From Streptomyces europaeiscabiei (GTDB taxonomy: Bacteria; Actinomycetota; Actinomycetes; Streptomycetales; Streptomycetaceae): a stretch of 64,000 nucleotides of DNA. A model generated the notes under the pieces. That model had not been told where the DNA came from, made no database searches, and saw only the letters and a program-made list of their open reading frames with translations. The translations under genes and the position numbers were made by a program. The stretch is from contig NZ_CP107841.1 of the NCBI RefSeq assembly GCF_036346855.1, forward strand, positions 4,096,001-4,160,000. Direction: 5' to 3'. Shown here piece after piece: positions 17,479-26,962 of this stretch (position 1 is the first letter of the stretch; the number at the start of each line of letters is the position of its first letter).

Positions 17479-19701
17479 ATGCCCCGCTTCACTGTCATCG
17501 TCCCCGTCTTCGAGGTCCGGGGCTTTCTGCGCGAGTGCCTCGACTCGGTCCTGCAGCAGTCGTACCGGGATCTGGAGGTGATCGCCGTGAACGACTGCTC
17601 GCCGGACGGCAGCGGCGAGATCCTCGACGCGTACGCCGCCCGCGACCCACGCGTACGGGTGCTGCACCTGCCCGCGAACGTGGGTCCCGGCCGCGCCCGC
17701 AACGCCGGACTGCCGTACGCCACCGGGGACTTCGTCCTCTTCCTGGACGGCGACAGTACTCTCGCCCCGGGCGCCCTGCGCGCGATGGCCGACCGGCTGG
17801 ACGAGGCCGGCGATCCCGATGTGCTGGTGTTCGACCACGTCCGCACGTACTGGTGGGGCGAGACGCGGCGCAACACGCTCGCGCACCTCCTGACCACAGC
17901 CGGCGAAGACACCTTCACGGTCTCCGAGTACCCGGAGATCCTCGACCTGCCGACGGCCGTGTGGAACAAGGCCTACCGGCGGGAGTTCGTGGAGGCGCAC
18001 GGCTTCCGGTTCCCGCCGGGCCACTACGAGGACACGCCCTGGACGTTCCCCGTGCTGTTCGCCGCCGGGCGGATCGCCACGCTGGACCGGATCTGTGTGG
18101 CCCATCGGCAGCGGCGGCTGGGCGACCTCCTCTCCACCACCGGCCGACAGCACTTCGACGTGCACGACCAGTACGAGCGGGTCTTCGATTTCCTGGACTC
18201 CCGCCCTGAAGCGGCGAGTTGGCGGCCCTATCTCCGGGACAGGATGGCGAGGCACAGCCTGGACGTTCTCGGCGGGCCCGACCGGGTGCCGTCGGGCGAC
18301 CGGGCCGAATTCTTCCGGCGGACGGCGGAGCTGTACCGGAAACACCGGTCGGACGACGGTCCCGTGGCGCCCGACTACCGGGTCCTGGAGGGCGGTTGGA
18401 CCGCCTACCGCGTCCGGCGACAGGCCACCAGGGTGCGTACCGCGCTCGGCGTACACGGGGAGCGTGTGCGGGCGGCCGGTGCCGGGCTGATCGGACGGGG
18501 CTGGTCACTGGCCCACGAGCGGCTGCCGCTGGACCCGAACCTGGCCCTGTACTCGGCGTTCTCGCACCGAGGCGTGCTCGGCGACCCGGCGGCCGTGTAC
18601 CAGGCCGCCCGTGACCTCGCGCCGCACATCCGCGGGGTGTGGGTGGTGCGGCCCGAGCGGGTGGCGACGCTCCCTCCGGGTGTCGAGTACGTGACGCCGG
18701 GCTCGCCCGAGCATCTGCGGACGGCCGCACGGGCGACGTACTTCGTCAGCAACGCCGCCTGGCCGGGCACCCTCACCAAGCGGCCGGGCAGTGTGCACGT
18801 CCACACCCATCAGGGGACCCCGCTCAAGTTCATGGGCGCCGACCTGCTCCACAAGCCCGGTGCCCGGCTCGGTGTGGACGTGCCGGAGATGCTGCGCGGG
18901 GCCGACCGCTGGGACCACAGCCTCGTCGCCAACCGCCACTCCGAGCTGGTGTGGAGCAGGGCGTATCCGTGCGGCTTCACCTCGCTGCGGACCGGCAGCC
19001 CGCGCAACGACGTCCTCGTGAACGCCGGGCCGGACAGCGGCGCGGCCGTCCGGGAGCGGCTCGGCATCCCGGCCGGCCACACGGTCGTGCTGTACGCGCC
19101 CACGCCCCGCGACTACCGGCGGGGCGGTCATGTCGAACGCTTCGACCTCGCCCGGTTCGCCGCCGACCTGCGCCGCAGCCTGGGCGAGGCCCACACCCTC
19201 GTCGTACGGCTGCACCCGTCGCTCGCGGACGGTCCGGCGCGCGGGTCGGGGCTCGCCGAGCTGCACCGGCGGGGGGTCGTCGTGGACGCGACGGACGAGC
19301 CGCACGTCGAGGAGCTGATGCTCGCCTCCGACGTCCTGGTCACGGACTACTCGGCCCTGATGTTCGACTACGCCAACCTCGACCGGCCGGTCGTCGTCCA
19401 CGCCGACGACCGGGACTCCTTCGCGGCGAGCCGGGGCATGTACCTGGACATCACCGCCGACCCGCCCGGCCATGTGTCCCGCTCCTACCGTGAACTGGCC
19501 TGGCTGTTCGACTCCGGGCGGTGGCGGGACACGGAGTCGGCGCGGCTGCGGGCCGGCTTCCGGGAGCGGTACTGCGAGTTCGACGACGGGCGGGCCGCCG
19601 AGCGGGTCGTACGGACGCTGATGCTGGGTGAGCGGGCGGTGGCGGTGCCCGCGCCGAGGTCGGTCGCATCGGTGACGAGCAGCGGCTTCGTGCTGTCATG
19701 A
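17479..19701 (+). CDS. GT2-TagF fusion protein (copy 3)
   Basis: The 740-aa third paralogue, 5 bp after copy 2 and surely co-transcribed with it. GT2 motifs are N38-D39 (VNDCSPD) and LDGDST, so the acidic triad is slightly changed from copy 1. TagF motifs are HQGTPLKFMGAD, ANRHS, GSPRNDVLV, YAPTPRDY and TDYSALMFDYANLDRP. The start is the ATG at 17479, with GAGGAACT about 10 nt upstream inside the previous gene. Its stop overlaps the first of three tandem ATGs at 19698. Role as for copy 1; which polymer it builds cannot be read. Confidence 0.83.
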   Translation: MPRFTVIVPVFEVRGFLRECLDSVLQQSYRDLEVIAVNDCSPDGSGEILDAYAARDPRVRVLHLPANVGPGRARNAGLPYATGDFVLFLDGDSTLAPGALRAMADRLDEAGDPDVLVFDHVRTYWWGETRRNTLAHLLTTAGEDTFTVSEYPEILDLPTAVWNKAYRREFVEAHGFRFPPGHYEDTPWTFPVLFAAGRIATLDRICVAHRQRRLGDLLSTTGRQHFDVHDQYERVFDFLDSRPEAASWRPYLRDRMARHSLDVLGGPDRVPSGDRAEFFRRTAELYRKHRSDDGPVAPDYRVLEGGWTAYRVRRQATRVRTALGVHGERVRAAGAGLIGRGWSLAHERLPLDPNLALYSAFSHRGVLGDPAAVYQAARDLAPHIRGVWVVRPERVATLPPGVEYVTPGSPEHLRTAARATYFVSNAAWPGTLTKRPGSVHVHTHQGTPLKFMGADLLHKPGARLGVDVPEMLRGADRWDHSLVANRHSELVWSRAYPCGFTSLRTGSPRNDVLVNAGPDSGAAVRERLGIPAGHTVVLYAPTPRDYRRGGHVERFDLARFAADLRRSLGEAHTLVVRLHPSLADGPARGSGLAELHRRGVVVDATDEPHVEELMLASDVLVTDYSALMFDYANLDRPVVVHADDRDSFAASRGMYLDITADPPGHVSRSYRELAWLFDSGRWRDTESARLRAGFRERYCEFDDGRAAERVVRTLMLGERAVAVPAPRSVASVTSSGFVLS

Positions 19702-19739
19702 GGGCACGGTCATGAGGGCACGGTCATGAGGGCGCGCGC
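19698..19739 (+). repeat. 14-bp triplication over a start codon
   Basis: ATGAGGGCACGGTC occurs at 19698 and 19712 and as a variant at 19726. Each copy carries an ATG. Because 14 is not a multiple of three, only the third ATG is in frame with the membrane protein. The first ATG overlaps the previous stop as ATGA. Confidence 0.85.
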
Positions 19740-20994
19740 GTGGGTGCTGCTGCTCGCCGCCGGTTTCGCGCTGCTCCAGTTCGCGAGCGTCACCGGGCGC
19801 GCCACCCCCGACACCAGGAACTACGTGTCGTACGCCCTCAGTCTGGGCGGCGCGAGCATGCGGGAGTCGGCGGCCGGGACCATCGACCACTACTGCGGGA
19901 GCCGGGCGGCGACGGCCGAGCGGAACCAGCGTGTGGACGTGGTGCGGCTGCGTGCGCCGAGCCCGGCCGCGCGGGTCGCCGAGGAGTGCCGCCGGGAACT
20001 GTGGCGGAAGGTGGACCGGCGCCTGGCGGCCGGGCAGACCGGCGGCCACATCGCTCCCTTCACCTCGGAGCGGTTCCAGCGGATCTTCGAGGTGCGGCCC
20101 GGGTATCCGGTGCTGCTGGCGCCGTTCGTCGCGGTGTTCGGAGTCGTGTGGGGCGTGTGGCTGGCGAGCGTACTGATCGCGGCGACCGGGGGCGTACTGG
20201 CCTTCCTCGTCCTGCGCGCCGTCCGCGCCCCCACCCCCGTCGCCCTCACCGGCCAGGCCCTCTACTACGTCCTCCCGTGCGGCGCGACAGCCATGCGGCC
20301 CATGACCGAGGGGCTGTTGCTGGCCCTGACGCTTGCGGCACTGTGGGGGTGCGCGCTGGCGGCGGAGGGGCGGGTGCGGGCGGGGGTGCTGCTGGTGGGC
20401 GGTGCCCTGTCGGCGCTGTTCACGGTGAAGCACTCGCAGGCGCTGTTCCTCGGGGTGTGTCTGGTGGGGGCGTGCGCGGTGGTCGCCGTGCGGCGCGCAC
20501 GCGGTGGTGCACGAGAGGGGCGCGGGCCGGTCGAGCCGTGGGTGCGGGCGGTCGGGGCGGTGTCGGCGGGCGCGGTGGTGTGCACGCCGGCGCTCGCCGG
20601 GCTGCTGCACTACCCGACGTCCACCGAGAGCCTTCAGGACCTGCTCACCGACCACTTCACCCGCCCCGACCGGGCCCGGCCGTGGCCGGAGTTCCTGGGT
20701 CTGGAGTTCGACTTCTGGGTGGAGTGGGGGCGTCGGCAGCTGACCCAGCCGTTGCTCCCGGCCGCGCTGGTGGCGGGCGCGTGGGGTGCGCTGCGGCAGC
20801 GGCCGGTGTTCGGGTGGTTCGTGCTCGCGGGCGCGTTCACGGGGATCCTCAACCAGGCCGGGCACCCGGACATCACCATCTGGGGCGACCGGCTGATCGT
20901 GGTGGCGTGGCTGCTGCCGGTACTGGGGCTGCCCCTGCTGCTGGAGCGTGTCACGGCACCCCGAAGCTCACTCGATGTGGTGACCGCGAGCTGA
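19726..20994 (+). CDS. polytopic membrane protein, possible GT-C-type enzyme
   Basis: A 422-aa protein with an N-terminal membrane helix (5-22), an extracytoplasmic domain of about 95 residues with charged residues and two cysteines, and then about eight hydrophobic helices. I do not recognise a family by motif. The topology and the position directly after three polymer-synthesis genes would fit a lipid-linked sugar transferase (GT-C class) or a polymer-handling protein. The in-frame start is the third of three repeated ATGs (19726), giving 25 nt of spacing from the previous stop. Confidence 0.7.
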   Translation: MRARAWVLLLAAGFALLQFASVTGRATPDTRNYVSYALSLGGASMRESAAGTIDHYCGSRAATAERNQRVDVVRLRAPSPAARVAEECRRELWRKVDRRLAAGQTGGHIAPFTSERFQRIFEVRPGYPVLLAPFVAVFGVVWGVWLASVLIAATGGVLAFLVLRAVRAPTPVALTGQALYYVLPCGATAMRPMTEGLLLALTLAALWGCALAAEGRVRAGVLLVGGALSALFTVKHSQALFLGVCLVGACAVVAVRRARGGAREGRGPVEPWVRAVGAVSAGAVVCTPALAGLLHYPTSTESLQDLLTDHFTRPDRARPWPEFLGLEFDFWVEWGRRQLTQPLLPAALVAGAWGALRQRPVFGWFVLAGAFTGILNQAGHPDITIWGDRLIVVAWLLPVLGLPLLLERVTAPRSSLDVVTAS

Positions 20995-21033
20995 GCCGTT
21001 GACCCATATATCAATACAGGGAATACACGGCAA

Positions 21034-22785
21034 ATGCCCCATACAGCCCAGGCCGATCACAGTTCCGGTGCCGAATCCGGTTCCGGTTCCGGTGCGGATG
21101 CCGAATCCGGTGCGGAAGCCGGTTCCGGTGCGGAAGCCGGTTCCGGTGCGGAAGCCGGTTCCGGTGCGGAAGCCGGTTCCGGTGCCGGTTCCGGCTCTCT
21201 GGACGCCGGCGGTGCTCCCGGTCGGTGCCGCCCGCGTATCGCGCTCGGGGCCACCGCCCTGCGCGGCGGCCGTACCTGGCTGACCCGGCGGCCGACCCCG
21301 TATCTCGTCGTGGGCGGGCTGTTCTGGCTGGTGATGACGCTGGCGTACTGGCGGGTGCCGCTGTGCTGCGACGCCGGTCTGCACGCGGCGGTCGTCGAAC
21401 GGCTCCGCTGGGACCTGCTGAACCCGGCCCACCCGACCGCCGCCCTGCCGGGCGCGGGCAGCCCGTACTACTCCCCGTACGCCGTCGCCCAAGGCGTCCT
21501 CGCGCGGCTGACCGGACTGAGCGGCTGGTCTCTGCTGAAGCTCGCCGGGCCGGTGAACCTGCTGGTACTGCTCACCGGGATCGGCCGTTTCGTGCGCGTG
21601 CTGACGCCCCGGCCGTGGGCGCCGGTCCTCGCACTGCTGTTCCTGACGTTGCTGTGGGGCCCCGAGCGGGTCCCGTGGAGCGGCGGCCTCGGGCTGATGT
21701 CGATGACGACGGACCTCGGCCATCCGTCGTCGTTCGCCATCGGGCTGACGTTCTGGGCGTGGGCCTGGACGGGGGCACGCGCGCGGGGCGGCGGGTGCGA
21801 GCGGCGGGTGCGGTACGTCGGGCCAAGCGGCCTCGGCGGCGCGGGGGCGTACGCCGGGCTCGGCGCGCTGTACGGGCTGATCCTGCTGGTCCATCCGATC
21901 ACGGCCGCGGCTTCGGCGGCCGGTGCCCTGGCGATCGTGGCGGCCTGGCAGCGCGGGTGGCGGGGCCCGCTGGTGGGGCGCTGGGCGCTGACGGGAGCGG
22001 CCGCCCTGGCGGTCGCGGTCCCGTGGCCCTACCACGACGTCCTGTCGCCGGCCGGAGGCCCGGTCGTGGACGGCATCCACCTGCTCCGCCACGAGGACAT
22101 GGCCGGGTATCTCTGGCCGACGCTGCTCGGGCTGCCGGCGCTGTGGGCGCGGGGACGCCGGTCCCCCAGGGATCCGCTGGTGCTGATGTTCACGGCGGAG
22201 TGCCTGGCGGTGGCGTACGGCTGGGCCGACGGGCACCACGCGTACGGCCCGGTGCCGGTGCTCGCGGCCGTGGTCGCGCAGTTCGCCCTGGCGGTGGAGC
22301 TGGCGGCGCCCCGGCCGTGGGGGTGGGCACGGCGCGCGCTGGGGGGTGCGGCGGCCGCGGGGGCGTGCGCGGGGTTTCTCACGGTGCACGCCGGGGCGGT
22401 CGTACCGGCCGCGCTCGACCCCGTCGGCTTCGAGCAGCCGCCGCGGTGGCCTTCGTACGAGTGGGCGGCGCGGCAGGTGCGGACGGGAGAGGTACTGATC
22501 ACCGACGGGTACTACGCGGGGCGTGCGCTCGCGGGACACGGGGTGAACCTGGTGGCACCGGCCTGGCCCGATCCCGCGCTGGAGGAGACGGAGCGGGTGC
22601 GGCGGTACGCGGATGTCCGGGCGTATCTGGATCCCGCGTCCTCGCGCGCGGGGCGTGCGCGGGTCGCGCGGAGGTATCAGGCGAAGTGGCTGCTGCTGAC
22701 TCGCCGACGCAAGGTGCCGGAGGAGGCGGTGGTCGTGGACTGGAGTCCCGAGACCGGGGAAGTGCTGGCGCGGATCGCTCCGTAG
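21034..22785 (+). CDS. polytopic membrane protein with Gly/Ser/Ala/Glu repeat tail, possible GT-C-type enzyme
   Basis: A 583-aa protein. Residues 10-60 are a repetitive acidic tail (GSGAEA units) coded by an 18-bp tandem repeat. About ten membrane helices follow, from residue 90. After the first helix is CCDAGLHAAVVERLRWD, an acidic first-loop motif of the kind seen in GT-C transferases. The C-terminal 120 residues are soluble, with DGYYAGRALAGHG. The start at 21034 has a distant AGGGA; a later start that trims the repeat tail is possible. It probably acts with the preceding membrane protein on a surface glycan. Function unproven. Confidence 0.68.
   Translation: MPHTAQADHSSGAESGSGSGADAESGAEAGSGAEAGSGAEAGSGAEAGSGAGSGSLDAGGAPGRCRPRIALGATALRGGRTWLTRRPTPYLVVGGLFWLVMTLAYWRVPLCCDAGLHAAVVERLRWDLLNPAHPTAALPGAGSPYYSPYAVAQGVLARLTGLSGWSLLKLAGPVNLLVLLTGIGRFVRVLTPRPWAPVLALLFLTLLWGPERVPWSGGLGLMSMTTDLGHPSSFAIGLTFWAWAWTGARARGGGCERRVRYVGPSGLGGAGAYAGLGALYGLILLVHPITAAASAAGALAIVAAWQRGWRGPLVGRWALTGAAALAVAVPWPYHDVLSPAGGPVVDGIHLLRHEDMAGYLWPTLLGLPALWARGRRSPRDPLVLMFTAECLAVAYGWADGHHAYGPVPVLAAVVAQFALAVELAAPRPWGWARRALGGAAAAGACAGFLTVHAGAVVPAALDPVGFEQPPRWPSYEWAARQVRTGEVLITDGYYAGRALAGHGVNLVAPAWPDPALEETERVRRYADVRAYLDPASSRAGRARVARRYQAKWLLLTRRRKVPEEAVVVDWSPETGEVLARIAP
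21103..21192 (+). repeat. in-frame 18-bp tandem repeat coding GSGAEA
   Basis: Three full 18-bp units start at 21121, 21139 and 21157, with partial copies on both sides. The period is a multiple of three, so copy number can change without a frameshift. The repeat only affects the cytoplasmic tail of the membrane protein. Confidence 0.85.
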
Positions 22786-22908
22786 GGGGTGGTTCGGAGC
22801 GATCCGCGAGGTGACGGCCGGCGGGGTCCTGTCGCGCCGGCGCGGCGGAGCCGCGTACTGATACAGCGCCGCCGAAGTGCGGGCCTTGGCCCTCCCGGAC
22901 CGCCGGAA

Positions 22909-23322
<414 letters not shown>

Positions 23323-23402
23323 GGGAGAACCATCCCTTTCACAGGTCATGTCACGTCCGGCGGTCCGGTCCGACCGCCGTTCATGGACTCAAGTAGAGCA
23401 CA

Positions 23403-23413
23403 CAATTCAATTG
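23403..23413. promoter_or_regulatory. candidate OhrR operator
   Basis: CAATTCAATTG is a perfect 11-bp palindrome in the only AT-rich stretch of the ohr/ohrR divergent gap. OhrR operators in other bacteria are AT-rich palindromes of the TACAATT type, which this resembles. A second TACAA lies 2 bp further on (23416-23420). Confidence 0.55.
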
Positions 23414-23451
23414 CCTACAACTAAATGGCGGACAGGAGTTACCCTGGACCC

Positions 23452-23967
23452 ATGACCACGAGTGCCGCCCCCATGCCCGAGGGGATCTCCGAGGAGGTCT
23501 CCGGGCAGGTCTCCGAGGAGGACTTCCTCCGTCTCGACCGGCAGATCTGCTTCTCCCTGCACGCCGCCTCGCGCGCCTTCAACAGCGTCTACCGCGTGGT
23601 CCTGAAGGACCTGGGGATCACCTATCCGCAGTACCTGGTGATGCTGGTGCTGTGGGAGCAGGGCGAGCTGCCCGTGAAGAAGCTGGGCGAGCATCTGCGA
23701 CTCGACTCCGGAACCCTCTCGCCGCTGCTCAAGCGCCTGGAGGCGGCCGGTCTCGTACGGCGTGAGCGCAGCGCCCGCGACGAGCGGTCGGTGGTGGTGC
23801 GGCCGACCCGGGAGGGCACCGCCCTGCGGGAGCGCGCGCTGGCCGTGCCGCGCCGGATCGTCTCCGCGACGACCTTCGACATCGACGAGATCCGCGAGCT
23901 GCGTGACCGCCTGGACCGCCTGACGGCCGCGCTGGACGAGGCGGCCCTGGAGGAGCCGACGGCCTAG
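23452..23967 (+). CDS. ohrR: MarR-family organic peroxide sensor OhrR
   Basis: A 171-aa winged-helix repressor. The reactive N-terminal cysteine is C33 in [13 protein letters not shown]. The DNA-binding part includes [25 protein letters not shown] and the wing [11 protein letters not shown]. Oxidation of C33 by organic peroxide should release the DNA and switch on ohr. Two starts are possible: the ATG at 23425, which lies only 11 bp from the operator, and the ATG at 23452 with CAGGAG upstream. I prefer the latter because it leaves room for a leader. Confidence 0.93.
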   Translation: MTTSAAPMPEGISEEVSGQVSEEDFLRLDRQICFSLHAASRAFNSVYRVVLKDLGITYPQYLVMLVLWEQGELPVKKLGEHLRLDSGTLSPLLKRLEAAGLVRRERSARDERSVVVRPTREGTALRERALAVPRRIVSATTFDIDEIRELRDRLDRLTAALDEAALEEPTA

Positions 23968-24147
23968 CCTCACCCCGCCCGGCGATCGATCCGAGCCGTT
24001 CGGCCGGATCCAGCCACCCGGGCGCACCGACGGAATCCCACAACCCCGAACGGAACCCCGACCTCCCGCGCACCATCTTCCCCACGGGGCCGCGAAGCCG
24101 CCCTTAAGGGAAGATTGCACACATACCTCTCACAGGTGCGGGGCAAC

Positions 24148-25740
24148 ATGGCTCTTCAGCAGGCGCAGGTCTCCGTCGTCGTCATCGGGTACGACGACGC
24201 CGCCCACGTGGCGGACGCCGTGCGCTCGGCGCTCGCCCAGGGGCCGGCGGTCCGTGAGGTGATCGCGGTCGACGACTGTTCGACGGACGGCAGCGGGGAG
24301 CTGCTGGAGCGGCTGGCCGAGGACGAGCCCCGCCTGCGGGTGCTGCGGCGCCGGTCCAACAGCGGCGGCTGTGGCACCCCGCGCAACGACGGGCTGGACG
24401 CCGTGACCGCGCCGTACGTGATGTTCCTGGACAGCGACGACACGCTGCCGCCCGGTGCGGTGGACGCGCTGCTGGGCGCCGCCCTGGAGTACGACGCGCC
24501 GGTCGCGTCGGGGCTGTGCGTGCGCAGGGAGCTGCCGTCCGGCCGGGAGACCCCCTGGCAGCCCGAGCTGTACGCCCGGCGCACGCTGGTGCAGCAACCG
24601 TCCCAGCGCGTGCGCCTCGTGCACGACACCCTCTGCGTCAACAAGCTCTACCGCACCTCCTTTCTGCGCGATCGCGCGATCCGCTTCCCCGAGGGCCGCT
24701 TCCCGTACGAGGACTTCGTGTTCGGCGCGCGCGTGCTGGCCGCCGCACCGCGTGTCGCACTCGTCCCCGAGCCGGTGTACGTCTGGAACGTGCGCCGCTC
24801 GGCGGCCCGGCTGTCCATCTCCCTCGACCGCTCCGGCATCGCCAACTGGCGGGCCCGGACACAGGCCGACCGCCTGTCGTACGACATCCTGCTGGGCGCA
24901 GGCGAGAAGCAGCTCGCGCGGGCCACACGGACGCGCTTCCTCGACCACTCGCTGCGGATGTACGCGCGCGAGCTGGACCTGCGCGGCACGGAGTACCGGC
25001 GTGAGTGGTGGGCCCTGACGCGCGCGCACCTGGCCTCCTTCGACGAGGGCGACTTCGTGTCGGCGCCCGCGCCGGGCCGGGTCGTCGCCCGCGTGATCCT
25101 CGCCGCCGAGGAACCACGCGACCTGGCCCGCCTGAAGGAGATCGCGGCCCGCCCTGCGCGGCTGGCCCCGCCCTACGCGCGCGCGGGCGACGGCTCCCCC
25201 GTCTGGTCCGCCGACCTGCCCCAGGTGGAGCTGGACCACCTCCTCGTCCGCCCCGTGCACCTGCTGCCCGCCGCCGTCGACGCGGAACTGCGGCCACGCG
25301 CGCGGGGGACGGTGCTCCGACTGCGGCTGCACGAGCTGTACGGGCGGATGGCGGAGGCGGGGCCGCAAAGCGTGGAGGTGGAGTTCAGCGAGCGGGAGGA
25401 CGGGCGGGTGGGGTTCACCGGCTCGGCCTCCCTCGTGGCCGAGCCGGACTTCGACAGCTGGACGGCCGAAGTCCCGCTGGACCTGGCCGCGCTGGGCAGC
25501 GGGACCTGGGACCTCCGGCTGCGGCTGCGCTTCGCGGACGGCGGCCACCGGGAGACCACCGCGCACGCCCTCGCGGGCGCCGGGCTGCTGCGCCGGAGCG
25601 CACTGCCGAGCACACGCCACGGAGTGCTCCTCGTACAGCCGTACGCCACCCACGCGGGGGCGCTCGCGATACGGCTCGCGCCCGGTTGGCGAGGCTTGAC
25701 CGAAGTCGTACGCCGTCGCCTCAAACGCCTGCTTCACTGA
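24148..25740 (+). CDS. GT2 glycosyltransferase with beta-rich C-terminal domain
   Basis: A 530-aa protein. The GT-A domain (about 8-230) has VDDCSTDGSGE, NSGGCGTPRNDGLD and LDSDDT, the classical GT2 set. Residues 300-470 read as beta-strands and match the equivalent part of the 960-aa protein at 38271-41153, but there is no TagF domain here. It probably adds sugar to a wall polymer. The ATG at 24148 starts just before the first strand (VSVVVIGYDD); its RBS is weak. It is followed by galE after 81 bp, consistent with a galactosyl substrate. Confidence 0.85.
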   Translation: MALQQAQVSVVVIGYDDAAHVADAVRSALAQGPAVREVIAVDDCSTDGSGELLERLAEDEPRLRVLRRRSNSGGCGTPRNDGLDAVTAPYVMFLDSDDTLPPGAVDALLGAALEYDAPVASGLCVRRELPSGRETPWQPELYARRTLVQQPSQRVRLVHDTLCVNKLYRTSFLRDRAIRFPEGRFPYEDFVFGARVLAAAPRVALVPEPVYVWNVRRSAARLSISLDRSGIANWRARTQADRLSYDILLGAGEKQLARATRTRFLDHSLRMYARELDLRGTEYRREWWALTRAHLASFDEGDFVSAPAPGRVVARVILAAEEPRDLARLKEIAARPARLAPPYARAGDGSPVWSADLPQVELDHLLVRPVHLLPAAVDAELRPRARGTVLRLRLHELYGRMAEAGPQSVEVEFSEREDGRVGFTGSASLVAEPDFDSWTAEVPLDLAALGSGTWDLRLRLRFADGGHRETTAHALAGAGLLRRSALPSTRHGVLLVQPYATHAGALAIRLAPGWRGLTEVVRRRLKRLLH

Positions 25741-25821
25741 AGGCCGACCTGATTGCACCTGCATCATCGCCATGACCATCATCACCATGGCATCGCCATG
25801 ACTACGAGGGGACGGTCGTCC

Positions 25822-26793
25822 ATGACCTGGCTGATCACCGGTGGCGCCGGATACATCGGGGCGCACGTGGTGCGCGCGATGATCGACGCGGGCGAGGAGA
25901 CCGTCGTCTACGACGACCTGTCCACAGGGGTCGCCGAACGGGTCCCCGAGGGCGTGCCGTTGGAGATCGGCTCCACCCTCGACGGTGAGCGGCTGGCCCG
26001 GGTGATCCGGGACCGTGGCGTCACCGGCGTCGTCCACCTCGCGGCGAAGAAGCAGGTCGGCGAGTCCGTCGAACGGCCGCTGCACTACTACCGGGAGAAC
26101 GTCGAGGGCCTGCGCACCCTGCTGTCGGCCGTCACGGACGCCGGGGTCACGTCCTTCGTCTTCTCGTCCTCCGCCGCCGTGTACGGCATGCCCGACGTGG
26201 ACCTCGTCACCGAGGAGACGCCATGCCTGCCGATGAGCCCGTACGGCGAGACCAAGCTGGTCGGAGAGTGGCTGGTACGGGCCACGGGCCGGGCGACCGG
26301 CCTGTCGACGGCCTCCCTCCGCTACTTCAACGTGGCGGGGGCAGCGACCCCCGAACTCGCCGACACCGGCGTCTTCAACCTCGTCCCCATGGCCTTCGAG
26401 AAGCTCTCCGAGGGCGCCCCGCCACGGATCTTCGGCGCCGACTACCCGACCCCCGACGGGACCTGCGTCCGGGACTACATCCACGTCGTCGACCTCGCGG
26501 AGGCCCACGTGGCGACCGCGCGGCGGCTGCGCGAGACGCCGGGCACGGACCTCACCCTCAACATCGGGCGCGGGGACGGCGTCTCCGTGCGCGAGATGAT
26601 CGACCGCATCAACACGCTCACCGGCCACGACCTGCCACCCGTGGTCGTCGACCGGCGGCCCGGCGACCCCGCGCGCGTCGTCGCCTCGGCGGACCGGATC
26701 GCGGCCGAGCTGGGCTGGAAGGCGCGGTACGGCGTCCAGGACATGATCTCGTCGGCGTGGGCGGGCTGGGCGCTGAACCACCCGGCCAGGTAA
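25822..26793 (+). CDS. galE: UDP-glucose 4-epimerase
   Basis: Interconverts UDP-glucose and UDP-galactose, supplying UDP-Gal for polymer decoration. The 323-aa SDR fold has the NAD-binding motif GGAGYIG (7-13) and the catalytic YxxxK as Y141-K145, with SSSAAVYG before it. The ATG at 25822 follows GAGGGGAC; earlier in-frame ATGs (25753, 25798) would add a meaningless His-rich leader. It lies in the surface-polysaccharide region rather than in a galactose catabolic operon, so a biosynthetic role is more likely. Confidence 0.94.
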   Translation: MTWLITGGAGYIGAHVVRAMIDAGEETVVYDDLSTGVAERVPEGVPLEIGSTLDGERLARVIRDRGVTGVVHLAAKKQVGESVERPLHYYRENVEGLRTLLSAVTDAGVTSFVFSSSAAVYGMPDVDLVTEETPCLPMSPYGETKLVGEWLVRATGRATGLSTASLRYFNVAGAATPELADTGVFNLVPMAFEKLSEGAPPRIFGADYPTPDGTCVRDYIHVVDLAEAHVATARRLRETPGTDLTLNIGRGDGVSVREMIDRINTLTGHDLPPVVVDRRPGDPARVVASADRIAAELGWKARYGVQDMISSAWAGWALNHPAR

Positions 26794-26860
26794 GGGATGT
26801 GACGGGATTGACGCATCGCGGGAACTGTTCGGTGCCGTTTGCGCGTGTGTACTGAGGGAA

Positions 26861-26921
26861 GCGAACAACGAGTACGAGAAGTACTCCGAGTAGTACAACG
26901 AGAAGTACAACGAGCAAGCGA
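26861..26921. repeat. AT-richer imperfect repeat before the toxin cassette
   Basis: Variants of AACGAGAAGTAC recur between 26865 and 26915, in a patch clearly less GC-rich than its neighbours. Read in the frame of the next gene it would code Asn/Glu/Tyr repeats, but an in-frame TAG interrupts it. It may be a leader or promoter segment or an eroded N-terminal extension. Confidence 0.55.
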
Positions 26922-26962
26922 CGTACGACGTATCCGACAGGGGCGTTACGGGGGTAGCGACG

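Noticed and set aside
25753..25821. His-rich N-terminal extension of GalE
   Set aside because: The His run comes from a CAT-rich leader. The start at 25822 has a better RBS and begins exactly at the Rossmann motif.
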